The notes: generated by a model not told the origin, from the letters alone. Counted from the stretch's first letter, positions 23,382 through 31,810 are shown. The stretch: 64,000 nucleotides of DNA from Streptomyces curacoi (GCF_001513975.1 NZ_KQ947990.1:118095-182094), one strand, 5' to 3'. Program-made: numbers and translations.

Positions 23382-25037
23382 ATGGAGACCGAGTCGGAGC
23401 CGTATGTCCGTCTTGGCACCCTGCGACAACTGCACCAGGTCATGGCGGACATGAACACGGCCCGCAGCCTGGCGGACACGCTCCAGACCGTCGCCGACGG
23501 CGTCGTCACCGGCCTCGGCTACGAGCTGGCGTGCGTCAACCTCGTGCGCCCCGACGGCGATCTCGTCGTCGCGGCCTTCTCCGGCAACCCGGCCGCCGAG
23601 GCGCTCATCACCGGCCGCGTCGGCTCCCGCGAGTCCTGGGAGCGCCGCCTGAACATGGGCGAACGCTGGGGCGACCTGGTCTTCATCCCGCACACCGAGG
23701 GCTGGATCCTCGACGACGACGACGTACCGCAGTGGTACACCGACGGCCCCGCGCCCCGCTTCGAGGACGAGTGGCACCCGAGCGACCGGCTCTTCGCGCC
23801 GATGTACACGCCCGGCGTGCAGGGCGCGTGCGGCGAGCTGATCGGGGTGCTGTCCGTGGACCGGCCGCGCAACGGCCGGCTGCCCGGGGCGTGGGGGCGC
23901 GAGGCGCTCCAGATGTACGCGTTCCAGGCGGCGATCGCGATCAGCAACGCACGTCTACGCGCGAATATGCAGCGGGCACTGGTGAGGCTGGAACGCGAGC
24001 AGCAGGCCCTGCGCGCAAGTGAGGAAAGCTTCAGGCAGGCCTTCGAGTACGCCCCCTCCGGCATGGCCATCGCCGAGATGGGCGGCGACCAGCACGGCCG
24101 GATCCTGCGCACCAACGACGCCCTGTGCCGCCTGCTCGGCCGCCCCGCCTCCGCGATGCGCCGCTACGCCTTCTCCGACCTGGTCCACCCAGAGGACATC
24201 GGCACGCTGCTGCGGACCTCCGCCGAGGGCGGACGGGCGGAGCTCAGGCTCGGGCGCCGGGACGGTACGTACGTCTGGGTGAGCCTGCGCAACAGCGTCG
24301 TCGCCGACGCCGCCGACGGCCCCCGCTTCCTGCTCACCCACGTCGAGGACATCGAGGAGCGCAAGCGCCGCGAGCTCCAGCTCGCCCACCGCGCCTCCCA
24401 CGACTCGCTCACCGGTCTGCCGAACTCCGCCGAGCTGCGCTCCCGCCTCTCCGCCCGCCTGTGCCAGCGCTCCACCCACCCGGGCGCCGCCCTGGAGTCC
24501 GTCGACGCGGCCTACGGCCACCCCGCCTACGACGCCAACGGCCACGGCTTCGACTTCCGGCCCGGCGCGGCGGCGTACGAGGCCTACGACCACCACGTCC
24601 ACACCGTCGCCCCGACCGAGGGTGAGCGCGACGACGGGACCAAGGGGCTCGCGGTGCTCTTCTGCGACCTCGACGGCTTCAAGTCGATCAACGACCGGTT
24701 CGGGCACAACGCGGGTGACGCGGTTCTCATCGAGGTGGCCAGGCGGCTGACCCGAGGTGTCCGCGACGGCGACACCGTCGCCCGGCTCGGCGGCGACGAG
24801 TTCGTGATCCTCGCCGACGGGCTCGGCCGGGCCGACGCCCAGGACCTCGCCGTACGGCTGCGCAACGAGATCATCCAGCCGATCAGGGCCGAGGGACGGG
24901 CCGTCCGCGTCGGCGCCAGCTTCGGCATCGGGTGGGCACACTGCGGCATGACTGCGGACGAAGTGTTGAAGTCTGCTGACGAACGGATGTACGTCGAGAA
25001 ACGATCTCGTCCCAAACAACACAGACGCGCTGGGTAA
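23382..25037 (+). CDS. cdgB: Diguanylate cyclase CdgB (GAF-PAS-GGDEF)
   Basis: The 551-residue protein has a GAF domain (about 15-190), a short coiled coil (195-215), a PAS/PAC sensor (about 215-330) and a GGDEF domain (about 338-545). The active site is RLGGDEF (G470-F474), with the product-inhibition site R461-x-x-D464 five residues before it, so it should make c-di-GMP and be feedback-inhibited. An insertion of about 60 residues, rich in Tyr/His/Gly, interrupts the GGDEF domain after LTGLPNSAELRSRL. The domain order is that of S. coelicolor CdgB, which controls aerial growth and antibiotic production. ATG 23382 follows GGGGGGAGGG. A BldD-like palindrome lies upstream, and BldD itself is a c-di-GMP receptor, suggesting feedback. 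Confidence 0.9.
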   Translation: METESEPYVRLGTLRQLHQVMADMNTARSLADTLQTVADGVVTGLGYELACVNLVRPDGDLVVAAFSGNPAAEALITGRVGSRESWERRLNMGERWGDLVFIPHTEGWILDDDDVPQWYTDGPAPRFEDEWHPSDRLFAPMYTPGVQGACGELIGVLSVDRPRNGRLPGAWGREALQMYAFQAAIAISNARLRANMQRALVRLEREQQALRASEESFRQAFEYAPSGMAIAEMGGDQHGRILRTNDALCRLLGRPASAMRRYAFSDLVHPEDIGTLLRTSAEGGRAELRLGRRDGTYVWVSLRNSVVADAADGPRFLLTHVEDIEERKRRELQLAHRASHDSLTGLPNSAELRSRLSARLCQRSTHPGAALESVDAAYGHPAYDANGHGFDFRPGAAAYEAYDHHVHTVAPTEGERDDGTKGLAVLFCDLDGFKSINDRFGHNAGDAVLIEVARRLTRGVRDGDTVARLGGDEFVILADGLGRADAQDLAVRLRNEIIQPIRAEGRAVRVGASFGIGWAHCGMTADEVLKSADERMYVEKRSRPKQHRRAG

Positions 25038-25156
25038 CCCCCAGGTCAGCGAGCTGATGCGATCCGAGTCACCCGTTTGGGCCAGCGGGAGCGGGTAGGC
25101 TCGCCATTCATCACACGTATCGCATCCGCCCGCACCCGGTGAGGAGTACCCAAGGG

Positions 25157-26113
25157 ATGACGTCCGGCAACAACGGCGCCAGCACGCCCGAGGACGACGA
25201 CCCGTTCGGCTACCTCTACGCCGACGGGCAGGCCAACGGAGCCCAGCCACCGTCCGGTGGAGGAGGCTACGGCTACCCGGGCTCGGTCAACCGCGTCCGA
25301 GCGGTCGGCCAGCGCCAGTACGGCCAGCAGCAGCCGACGGCGGCCTACGGCCAGATCCCGCAGCAGCAGGGCGCGTACGGCCGGCCGAACGCGCACTACG
25401 CGGCACCGGAGACGTTCCCCGGCGGGGCGCCGACGGCCCAGCAGCAGCCGGCGTACAGCGGCGGCGGCGCGGGCCGCGGCGGGGGGCCCAACACCAAGGG
25501 CCTGCTGATCGGGGCCATCGCGGTCGTCGCGGCGGTCGTCATCGGCATCAGCGTCGCCATGCTGGGCGGCGACGACAAGGACAACACCGGCAACGAGGCC
25601 CAGTCGCCCCCGACACAGTCCGAGAGCGCGGAGTCCAGCCCGTCGGCGAGCAGCAGCAACGTGGCGAACGAGGAGGACCTGCCGTCGATCGACGCCAAGG
25701 CGCTGGCCCTCGGCGGCACCGCCGCCCTCGCGTCCGACATCAAGGGCGCCCAGGCGGACGGCGGCGTCTACGTCACCGGCTTCAACCAGGTCGGCTCCTC
25801 GGTCACCTGGAGCGTCGACGGCATCCCCAAGAAGGGGAAGTACACCGTGTTTGTCGGCTACAGCGTCCCGGGCAAGGACCAGACCGCCACCCTCACGGTC
25901 AACGGCACGCCGGCCAGCACCCCGGTCGACCTGAAGAACTGGGCGGGTGCCCCCGAGGGCGACTACGCCAAGGGCTGGACGAAGACCTACAACTACGTCC
26001 AGCTCAACAAGGGCACGAACACGATCAAGGTCTCCTGCGAGCAGGGCAACCAGTGCGACGCCCTCATCGACCGGCTGTGGCTGGTGAAGGGCTGGGTAAG
26101 ATCCGGCAGTTAA
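25157..26113 (+). CDS. Membrane-anchored protein with CBM35/CBM6-like domain
   Basis: The 318-residue protein has a disordered Gly/Gln/Tyr/Pro-rich N-terminus (to about 115), one membrane helix (GLLIGAIAVVAAVVIGISVAM), a Ser/Glu linker and an extracytoplasmic beta-sandwich from about 190 onward. The sandwich (GVYVTGFNQVGSSVTWSVDG, YTVFVGYSVPG, YVQLNKGTNTIKVSCEQGNQ) resembles carbohydrate-binding modules of family 35/6. It probably sits in the membrane with its sugar-binding domain facing the wall. ATG 25157 follows GAGGAG. It lies 119 bp after cdgB and could share its transcript. The glycan is unknown. Confidence 0.75.
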   Translation: MTSGNNGASTPEDDDPFGYLYADGQANGAQPPSGGGGYGYPGSVNRVRAVGQRQYGQQQPTAAYGQIPQQQGAYGRPNAHYAAPETFPGGAPTAQQQPAYSGGGAGRGGGPNTKGLLIGAIAVVAAVVIGISVAMLGGDDKDNTGNEAQSPPTQSESAESSPSASSSNVANEEDLPSIDAKALALGGTAALASDIKGAQADGGVYVTGFNQVGSSVTWSVDGIPKKGKYTVFVGYSVPGKDQTATLTVNGTPASTPVDLKNWAGAPEGDYAKGWTKTYNYVQLNKGTNTIKVSCEQGNQCDALIDRLWLVKGWVRSGS

Positions 26114-26146
26114 GCCTCGGTGTGCTGCCTTCTGACGAAGGAAGCG

Positions 26147-26188
26147 ATCACCCTCCACGCAGCATTGGTGAGTTGTGTGGAGGGTGAT
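26147..26188 (+). terminator. Terminator after the CBM protein
   Basis: ATCACCCTCCAC (26147-26158) and GTGGAGGGTGAT (26177-26188) form a perfect 12-bp stem with an 18-base loop, 34 bp after the stop. Confidence 0.7.
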
Positions 26189-26261
26189 TCTCAGGCGCTG
26201 CCGCCGACTGCACAGACCCCGGTCGGCGACTCCCCCATCACTATGGCAGCGCCAAGGCTGC

Positions 26262-26618
26262 TCAGATACGTCCGACCTCGACGCACCGGGCGGCTACCCA
26301 ACCTGTCTTGCCGCCCCACTTCACCTTGTACCAGTCCTTGCCGGAAGGGCCACCGGACCAGCACTTGTACGAGCCGCCGTTGTCCTCTCGTATGCACGTC
26401 CTTGTGCTGCAAGGAACCCTGGTGTCAGTGTCATAGATGGTCGCTATCTTCGAAGCAGAGGTGCTGGGGCTCGTACGGATGCTGAATGAATGAGTACCGT
26501 TCATCCAGACTCCCGCCTGGACTCCATCTGCCGATGCCGTGGGGCTCACGGAGATGATGAGCCCCATAGAGGCCATACAGAGAGCTGCGAGGTGCTTGAC
26601 AGCTCTTGACTTGCGCAT
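26262..26618 (-). CDS. Secreted SH3-like protein, AT-richer than surroundings
   Basis: The 118-residue product has a signal peptide (MRKSRAVKHLAALCMASMG, cleavage near TASA-DG) and a small SH3-like fold: FSIRTSPSTSASKIATIYDTD, then DWYKVKWGGKTGWVAARCVEV. Four cysteines (in VPCSTRTCIRE, YKCW and ARCV) could form two disulfides. Such domains bind cell-wall peptides or act as inhibitors. The coding sequence is visibly poorer in G+C at third positions than its neighbours, suggesting recent acquisition. It is convergent with the CBM gene. A second, dissimilar SH3-like secreted protein is at 57552. Confidence 0.75.
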   Translation of the reverse strand: MRKSRAVKHLAALCMASMGLIISVSPTASADGVQAGVWMNGTHSFSIRTSPSTSASKIATIYDTDTRVPCSTRTCIREDNGGSYKCWSGGPSGKDWYKVKWGGKTGWVAARCVEVGRI

Positions 26619-26713
26619 GTGTTCCCCCGATGAGAACGAGATCTTGGTCGTCCGTGATCATATGCTCACCGGTTGGGGGTCGGGGATTGGGCGATTGCTG
26701 GCCGAAGGCAATG

Positions 26714-27643
26714 TCACGCGGCCGTGACGTCACCCGTCACCGTGACGTGGTCCACTAGGTCCTCGTACATACCCCGCTCGAACTCCCCCGCCACCGGCGC
26801 CACCACGCTCGCCGCGCTCAGCGCCGCCGCGCGGGCCAGCCGGTCCGGCCATGGGAGCTTCTCCACCAAGCCCGACAGCAGGCCCGCGACCGCTGCGTCG
26901 CCGGCGCCCGTCGGGTTGCCGTGGAGGTGGGCGGGTGGGGTGGCGCGCCAGCGGCCCTCGGGGGTCAGGGCGAGCAGGCCGGCCCCGCCGAGGGAGGCCA
27001 CGACGGCCCGGGCGCCGCGCCTGCGGGCGTCCTGGGTGGCGCGCGACGGCTCGTGGGAGCCGGTGAGCTCGGCGAGCTCGTCGGCGTTGGGCTTGATGAT
27101 GTCCGGGCGGGCGGCGACGCCCCGGCGCAGCGCCTCGCCGCTGGTGTCCAGGAGTACGGGGATGTCGGCGGCCTTGGCGGACCGCACCAGACCGGCGTAC
27201 GCGCCCACCGGAACTCCCGGCGGCAGGCTGCCGCACAGGGCGACCGCGGAGGCCGCGGGGAGCAGATCCTCGTACGCCTCCTGGAAGGCGGACCACTCGG
27301 CGGGGGTGACCGTCGGGCCGGGCTCGTTGAGCTGGGTGGTGTCGCCGGTGCGGTCGTCGACGACGGCGATCGTGCGCCGGGTCGCGCCCGTCACCGGGAC
27401 CAGCGCGTCCACCACGCCGGGCGTGGCCTTGAGCCGGTCCTGGACGACGCGGCCCGTCGCGCCGCCCGCGAAGCCGGTGACCGTCACCTCGTGTCCCAGG
27501 GCCGCCAGGACGCGGGCCACGTTCAGGCCCTTGCCGCCGGGGCGTTCGGTCACCTCGGAGACCCGGTGGGACCCGTGGGGCCGTAGCGCCCGTACGCGAT
27601 AGGTGATGTCGAGAGCGGTGTTCAGTGTGACCGTGAGGATCAC
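26714..27643 (-). CDS. PfkB-family sugar kinase (1-phosphofructokinase type)
   Basis: The 309-residue kinase begins MILTVTLNTALDITY with GTG 27643 and has both PfkB signatures: RPGGKGLNVARVLAALG near the N-terminus and the catalytic NPTGAGDAAVAGLL near the C-terminus. The family phosphorylates fructose-1-P, tagatose-6-P or related sugar phosphates with ATP. It follows nagK-nagA on the same strand (142 bp gap with a hairpin), so a role in amino-sugar or galactosamine-derived tagatose-6-P metabolism is possible. Fructose-1-P cannot be excluded. GGGAGG lies nine bases before the start. Confidence 0.85.
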   Translation of the reverse strand: MILTVTLNTALDITYRVRALRPHGSHRVSEVTERPGGKGLNVARVLAALGHEVTVTGFAGGATGRVVQDRLKATPGVVDALVPVTGATRRTIAVVDDRTGDTTQLNEPGPTVTPAEWSAFQEAYEDLLPAASAVALCGSLPPGVPVGAYAGLVRSAKAADIPVLLDTSGEALRRGVAARPDIIKPNADELAELTGSHEPSRATQDARRRGARAVVASLGGAGLLALTPEGRWRATPPAHLHGNPTGAGDAAVAGLLSGLVEKLPWPDRLARAAALSAASVVAPVAGEFERGMYEDLVDHVTVTGDVTAA

Positions 27644-27729
27644 CTGGGCCGACCTCCCCCGAAGAAGTTCGCGATGTGTTCGCCGTCTGTCTGCCGGACG
27701 CTTCGCCCGGAGGCTTGATCATGCCAAAC

Positions 27730-27769
27730 GGGCGGCGGCCGTCCCAGTCTCCCAGGACAACCGCCGCCC
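27730..27769 (-). terminator. Hairpin between nagA and the PfkB kinase
   Basis: GGGCGGCGG and CCGCCGCCC form a perfect 9-bp stem, with an inner GTCC/GGAC pair. It lies right behind the nagA stop and may end or attenuate the nagKA transcript. Confidence 0.6.
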
Positions 27770-27785
27770 TCAACAGCGGGACACA

Positions 27786-29024
27786 TCACCCCAGTTGGGG
27801 CTCAACCACCCATTCACCACGGCGCATCACGCCCACGAGGTCGAAGCCGGAGTCCAGGACGACCAGGTCGGCGTCCTTGCCGGGCTCCAGGGAGCCGATG
27901 CGGTCGTAGCGGCCGAGCAGCTTGGCGGGGTTGGCGGACAGGGCCGTCACCACGTCCTCGACCGGCAGCCGGTCGATCGTCACCGCCCGCTTGAAGGCGC
28001 GGTCCAGGGTGAGGGTCGAGCCGGCGATCGAGCCGCCCTCGACGAGGCGTGCCACCCCGTCGGCCACCTCCACCTCCAGCGGGCCGAGCATGTAGCGGCC
28101 GTCGCCGAAGCCGGCCGCGTCCATCGCGTCCGTGATGAAGGCGACCCGGTCCGCGCCCGCGTGATGGAACGCCAGTTCCAGCGCCGCCGGGTGGAGGTGC
28201 GTACCGTCGTTGATCAGCTCGACCGTGACCCGTTCGTCCTCCAGCAGGGCCGCGATCGGGCCCGGCTCGCGGTGGCCGAGCGGCGGCATCGCGTTGAACA
28301 GGTGCGTGGCGACCGTCGCGCCCGCCTCGATCGCCTCCACCGTCTGCTCGTACGTCGCGTCCGTGTGCCCGATCGCCGCGATGACGCCGTGTTCGGCGAG
28401 GAGACGTACGGAGTCGATGCCGCCGGGCAGTTCGGTGGCGAGGGTGACCATGGTCGCGTGGCCGCGCGCGGCGTCGATCAGCTTGCGGACCTCCGCCGGG
28501 TCCGGGTCGCGCAGCAGCTCCTCGGAGTGCGCGCCCTTGCGGCACGGCGAGATGAACGGTCCCTCGAAATGGATGCCGGCGATCTCGCCCTGCTCGGCCA
28601 GCTCGGAGAGAAGGCCGGCGCGCTGTGCCAGGAAGCCCATGTCACCGGTCACCGTGGAGGCGACCAGGGTGGTGGTGCCGTGCAGGCGGTGGGTGTGGAT
28701 GCCGGTGACCACGTCGTCCGCCGTGCCCGAAGTGAACGAAGCTCCACCACCACCGTGATTGTGGATGTCCACGAAGCCCGGCACCAGCCAGTGGCCGTTG
28801 AGGTCGATGCGGTGAGCGTTTTCTGGGGCTGTGCCGGTGATGCGGGTGCCGTCGACGATCACTTGCGCGTCCTTGACGGTTCCTGTGGGCATGACCACGT
28901 TGGCGCCGGAGAGGATCAGGGGCGCTCTGCCCGTCGCGGGGGGCGGGTTCGTCGTGGCCGGTCGCGCCCACGCGGCGGTAGCCGCAGATTCAGCGCTGTC
29001 CCGCGCCCCTAGGTCCGCTGCCAT
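27786..29024 (-). CDS. nagA: N-acetylglucosamine-6-phosphate deacetylase
   Basis: The 412-residue amidohydrolase removes the acetyl group from GlcNAc-6-P, feeding glucosamine-6-P to glycolysis or wall synthesis. Metal and substrate motifs are HNHGGGGASF, GIHFEGPFISP, GHTDATYEQ, NAMPPLGHR, NDGTHLHP and FITDAMDAAG. ATG 29024 overlaps the nagK stop by one base (TGATG) behind GGAGG, so the pair is coupled. Residues about 5-35 (LGARDSAESAATAAWARP and on) are not part of the family and are encoded by a repetitive element. Without it the protein would begin MAA...RAPLILSGANVV, near normal length. Two DasR-like sites precede the operon. Confidence 0.93.
   Translation of the reverse strand: MAADLGARDSAESAATAAWARPATTNPPPATGRAPLILSGANVVMPTGTVKDAQVIVDGTRITGTAPENAHRIDLNGHWLVPGFVDIHNHGGGGASFTSGTADDVVTGIHTHRLHGTTTLVASTVTGDMGFLAQRAGLLSELAEQGEIAGIHFEGPFISPCRKGAHSEELLRDPDPAEVRKLIDAARGHATMVTLATELPGGIDSVRLLAEHGVIAAIGHTDATYEQTVEAIEAGATVATHLFNAMPPLGHREPGPIAALLEDERVTVELINDGTHLHPAALELAFHHAGADRVAFITDAMDAAGFGDGRYMLGPLEVEVADGVARLVEGGSIAGSTLTLDRAFKRAVTIDRLPVEDVVTALSANPAKLLGRYDRIGSLEPGKDADLVVLDSGFDLVGVMRRGEWVVEPQLG
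28920..29012. repeat. REP-type Streptomyces repeat inserted in the 5' end of nagA
   Basis: About 93 bp beginning at CTAGGGGCGCGGGACAG (minus strand) and containing GGGCGCGACCGGCCACGAC. The core GTCGTGGCYGGTCGCGC recurs in the gap after groEL2 (39900-39916). This sequence type is widespread between genes in Streptomyces; here it adds about 31 in-frame codons to nagA. Confidence 0.65.
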
Positions 29025-29968
29025 CAGGGAGATACCTCCGTACGGTCGGTGTGGTCGAGGAGATCCCAGGCCAGGAGGCCGGCACCCAGGCATCCGGCGG
29101 TGTCGCCCAGGGCCGCGGGGACGATGGACGGCAGCCGCTGGAAAGTCACCCGCCGCCGGACTGCGTCCCGCAGTGGTGTGAACAAGGTTTCCCCCGCCTC
29201 GGCGAGGCCGCCACCGATGATCAGGGTGCGGGGGTCCAGCAGGGTGAGCGCGGTGACCAGGCCGTCCGCGAGGGCGGCCACGGCGTCCTGCCAGACTCGT
29301 ACGGCGTTCGGGTCACCGGACGCGACGGCCTTGGCGCAGTCCGCCGCGTCCGCCGCCGGGTCCCCGCAGGCGGCGGCCCACGCCTCGCTCACCGCCGCCG
29401 CGGACGCGAACCGCTCCAGGCAGCCGTGCTGTCCGCAGGGGCAGGGGGTTCCGCCGGGCCGTACGACGATGTGGCCGATCTCGCCCGCGAAGCCGTGCGC
29501 GCCCGCCTCCACCCGGCCGTCGATGCCGATGGCGCCGGCGATCCCGGTGCCGAGGGGCACGAAGAGGAAGCGGTCGGCATCCTTGCCCGCTCCGATCCGG
29601 CCCTCCGCCAGACCGCCGGTGCGCACGTCGTGGCCGAGGGCGACGGGGAGGCCGCCGAGCCGTTCGGTGAGCAGCCGCCGCAGCGGTACGTCCCGCCAGC
29701 CCAGGTTGGCCGCGTAGGCGGCGACGCCCAGATCCTCGTCGACGATCCCGGGGACGGCGACGCCGACGGCGGACGCGGGCCCGCCGAAGCGCTGCTCGCC
29801 GTACGCGCGCAGTTCGGCGGCGAAGTCGAGGATGCCGTCGACGACCGCGTCCGGGCCGCGCTCGCGACCGGTCGGGCGGCGCGCCTGGTGCAGCAGCTCG
29901 CCGTCCGCCCCGACCAGGGCGGCCTTCATACCGGTGCCGCCCACATCGAGGGCGATGACATGTCTCAC
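29024..29968 (-). CDS. nagK: ROK-family N-acetylglucosamine kinase
   Basis: The 314-residue ROK kinase has the ATP-binding DVGGTGMKAALV at the N-terminus, the catalytic GHDVRTGGLAEGRIGAG region, the histidine in EIGHIVVRPGG, and the zinc cluster CPCGQHGCLERF. With nagA coupled behind it, the natural substrate is N-acetylglucosamine from intracellular or chitin-derived pools, giving GlcNAc-6-P. GTG 29968 is used, and CACACT seven bases upstream may be a weak leaderless -10. It is divergent from the sugar-binding lipoprotein gene, with two dre-like sites in the 75-bp gap. In S. coelicolor nagKA is a known DasR operon. Confidence 0.9.
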   Translation of the reverse strand: MRHVIALDVGGTGMKAALVGADGELLHQARRPTGRERGPDAVVDGILDFAAELRAYGEQRFGGPASAVGVAVPGIVDEDLGVAAYAANLGWRDVPLRRLLTERLGGLPVALGHDVRTGGLAEGRIGAGKDADRFLFVPLGTGIAGAIGIDGRVEAGAHGFAGEIGHIVVRPGGTPCPCGQHGCLERFASAAAVSEAWAAACGDPAADAADCAKAVASGDPNAVRVWQDAVAALADGLVTALTLLDPRTLIIGGGLAEAGETLFTPLRDAVRRRVTFQRLPSIVPAALGDTAGCLGAGLLAWDLLDHTDRTEVSP

Positions 29969-29998
29969 GGGGGACAGTGTGGCTTGCGCACCCGCGAG

Positions 29999-30028
29999 AG
30001 GTCTAGTCCACTTACGTGGTGTAGACCT
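29999..30028. promoter_or_regulatory. Two DasR (dre)-like sites between nagK and the sugar-binding gene
   Basis: AGGTCTAGTCCA (29999-30010) and TGGTGTAGACCT (30017-30028) each match the dre consensus TGGTCTAGACCA at 10 of 12 positions. Together they form a larger near-palindrome. DasR releases DNA when it binds glucosamine-6-P, the product of NagA, so the operon would be induced by its own flux. Both divergent promoters can be controlled. Confidence 0.7.
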
Positions 30029-30043
30029 TAGGGGGCAATTTGT

Positions 30044-31360
30044 ATGACGTTTCGAAAGCTTTCGAACATGGGTGTGGGGCGGTTTTGCGTGCAGCGGCGT
30101 AGGCGTACGGGAACGATCGCGGCGGTGTCCGCGCTGGGCCTGACGGCGGTACTGGGCGGCTGCGGGCTGACGGGCGGTTCGGACCAGGTGACGCTGAAGC
30201 TGGTCGCCGCGGACTACGGCGACAGCGCGGCGAACACTTCCCAGAAGTACTGGGAGAAGCTCGTCAAGGAGTACGAGGAGCAGCACCCCGACGTGAAGAT
30301 CGACGTCACGGTGTACTCCTGGAACGACGTCGACGCCAAGGTCAAGGAGATGGTCGACGCCGGGCAGGCGCCGGACCTGGCGCAGATCGGGGCGTACGCC
30401 GACTACGCGGCGAAGGACCTCCTCTACGAGGCCGACGAACTGCTCTCCATTCCCGTCCAGGCCGACTTCGTCTCGCAGCTCGCGGACGCGGGGCAGGTCA
30501 ACGGCGTGCAGTACGGCATACCGTTCGCCTCCTCCACACGCCTGCTCTTCTACAACAAGACCCTCTTCCAGAAGGCCGGCCTCACCCCGCCGAAGACCTG
30601 GAAGGAGCTGGCCGCCGACGCCGAGGCGCTCAAGGCGGAGGGCGTGAAGTACCCGTACGCGCTGCCGCTCGGTGCCGAGGAGGCGCAGGCCGAGACCATG
30701 CAGTGGCTGCTCAGCGGCGGGGGCGGCTACACCGACGCCGAGACCGGCACGTACAGCATCGACTCCGCGGAGAACGTCGCCACCTTCAACTGGCTCAAGA
30801 ACAACCTGGTCGGCAAGGGGCTCACGGGACCGGTCGCCCCCGGCGAACTCAACCGGGCCGACGCGTTCTCCGCCTTCGCGGCCGGTGACGTCGGCATGCT
30901 CAACGGCCATCCCTCCCTGATGCAGATGGCCGCGAAGAAGGGCGTGAAGTTCGGCATGGTGCCGATGCCCGGGGCCGAGGGGCCCAGCAAGGTGTCCATG
31001 GGCGTGGCCGACTGGATGATGGCCTTCAAGAAGAACGGCCATGCCGAGCAGGTGGGCGAGTTCCTCGACTTCGTCTACGACAAGGAGAACGTCCTGGAGT
31101 TCTCCCGCGAGTACGACCTGCTTCCCGTCACGAACTCCGCGTCCACGGTGATGACCGCGGCCAAGCAGGACGCCGACCTGAAGCCCTTCCTGGAGGAGCT
31201 CCCGCTCTCCGAGCTCTACCCGGTCGGCAAGACCTCCTGGGCGGCGGTCAGCGCGGACGTCAAGCAGCGCATCGGCAAGGCGGTCTCCTCCGGGGGCAGT
31301 CCGTCGGGGATCCTGAGCCAGCTGCAGTCGACGGCCACGCGGGCGGAGAGCGCCGAGTAG
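30044..31360 (+). CDS. ABC-transporter sugar-binding lipoprotein
   Basis: The 438-residue protein has a basic N-terminus, a lipoprotein signal ending LTAVLGGC (Cys 40) and a family-1 solute-binding fold (YWEKLVKEYEEQHPDVKIDV, APDLAQIGAYADYAAKDLL, FYNKTLFQKAGLTPPKTWKEL). It would capture an oligosaccharide or amino sugar at the cell surface. No permease genes follow, so it must share components, and Streptomyces sugar ABC systems often use the common ATPase MsiK. AGGGGG lies eight bases before ATG 30044. The dre sites upstream and a 16-bp palindrome within codons 3-8 suggest dual repression. Confidence 0.85.
   Translation: MTFRKLSNMGVGRFCVQRRRRTGTIAAVSALGLTAVLGGCGLTGGSDQVTLKLVAADYGDSAANTSQKYWEKLVKEYEEQHPDVKIDVTVYSWNDVDAKVKEMVDAGQAPDLAQIGAYADYAAKDLLYEADELLSIPVQADFVSQLADAGQVNGVQYGIPFASSTRLLFYNKTLFQKAGLTPPKTWKELAADAEALKAEGVKYPYALPLGAEEAQAETMQWLLSGGGGYTDAETGTYSIDSAENVATFNWLKNNLVGKGLTGPVAPGELNRADAFSAFAAGDVGMLNGHPSLMQMAAKKGVKFGMVPMPGAEGPSKVSMGVADWMMAFKKNGHAEQVGEFLDFVYDKENVLEFSREYDLLPVTNSASTVMTAAKQDADLKPFLEELPLSELYPVGKTSWAAVSADVKQRIGKAVSSGGSPSGILSQLQSTATRAESAE
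30051..30066. promoter_or_regulatory. 16-bp perfect palindrome over the first codons of the lipoprotein gene
   Basis: TTCGAAAGCTTTCGAA is a perfect palindrome with the GAAA...TTTC half-sites typical of LacI-family operators in Streptomyces sugar clusters. Its place just inside the coding start would let a repressor block initiation or elongation. Confidence 0.55.
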
Positions 31361-31397
31361 GTGCCGGTTGTCGGTGGCTGGGGCTAGCGTGCGACAC

Positions 31398-31643
31398 ATG
31401 AACCAGGACCAGCCCGAGGCTTCCCTCGCCGAGCGCGAGCAGGCCATCCTCGCTCTGGAGCGCCGGGGCTTCGCGGGGCCCGGTGCGAAGGAGCGCGCGA
31501 TACGTGAGGAACTGGGCCTGGCTCCCGTCCGCTACTACCAGCTGCTCAACGCGCTGTTGGACGACCCGCGGGCGCTGGCGCACGACCCGGTGACGGTGAA
31601 CCGGCTGCGGCGGGTGCGGGAGGCACGGCGGGCGGAACGGTGA
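31398..31643 (+). CDS. DUF3263 small DNA-binding-like protein
   Basis: The 81-residue protein (LAEREQAILALERRGFAGPG, AIREELGLAPVRYYQLLNAL) matches the DUF3263 family of small actinobacterial proteins with a helix-turn-helix-like middle and a basic C-terminus (RLRRVREARRAER). Role unknown; DNA binding is inferred. ATG 31398 has TAGCGT seven bases upstream, so translation is probably leaderless. It follows the lipoprotein gene by 37 bp. Confidence 0.8.
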   Translation: MNQDQPEASLAEREQAILALERRGFAGPGAKERAIREELGLAPVRYYQLLNALLDDPRALAHDPVTVNRLRRVREARRAER

Positions 31644-31648
31644 CGACC

Positions 31649-31765
31649 CTCAAACGCCGGAGGGGCTGGTTTTTCAGCCCGTCCGGCGTTTGAGGACAAG
31701 GCCCCTTCAGGGCCGAAACGGGGGTCTGGGGGCCGCAGGCCCCCAGGGGACGGGAATGGGTAGGG
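31649..31765. repeat. Intergenic Streptomyces repeat with hairpin
   Basis: CTCAAACGCCGGA (31649-31661) pairs with TCCGGCGTTTGAG (31682-31694), enclosing GGGCTG/CAGCCC. The following 60 bases (CGAAACGGGGGTCTGGGGGC and on) are a recurring companion. I recall this block between many Streptomyces genes. The hairpin followed by G/C palindromes can end transcription of the DUF3263 gene. Confidence 0.7.
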
Positions 31766-31810
31766 GCGGCGGGGGCGAGGAACTCCCGGTCCACTGGATA
31801 GGGTCGCCGT

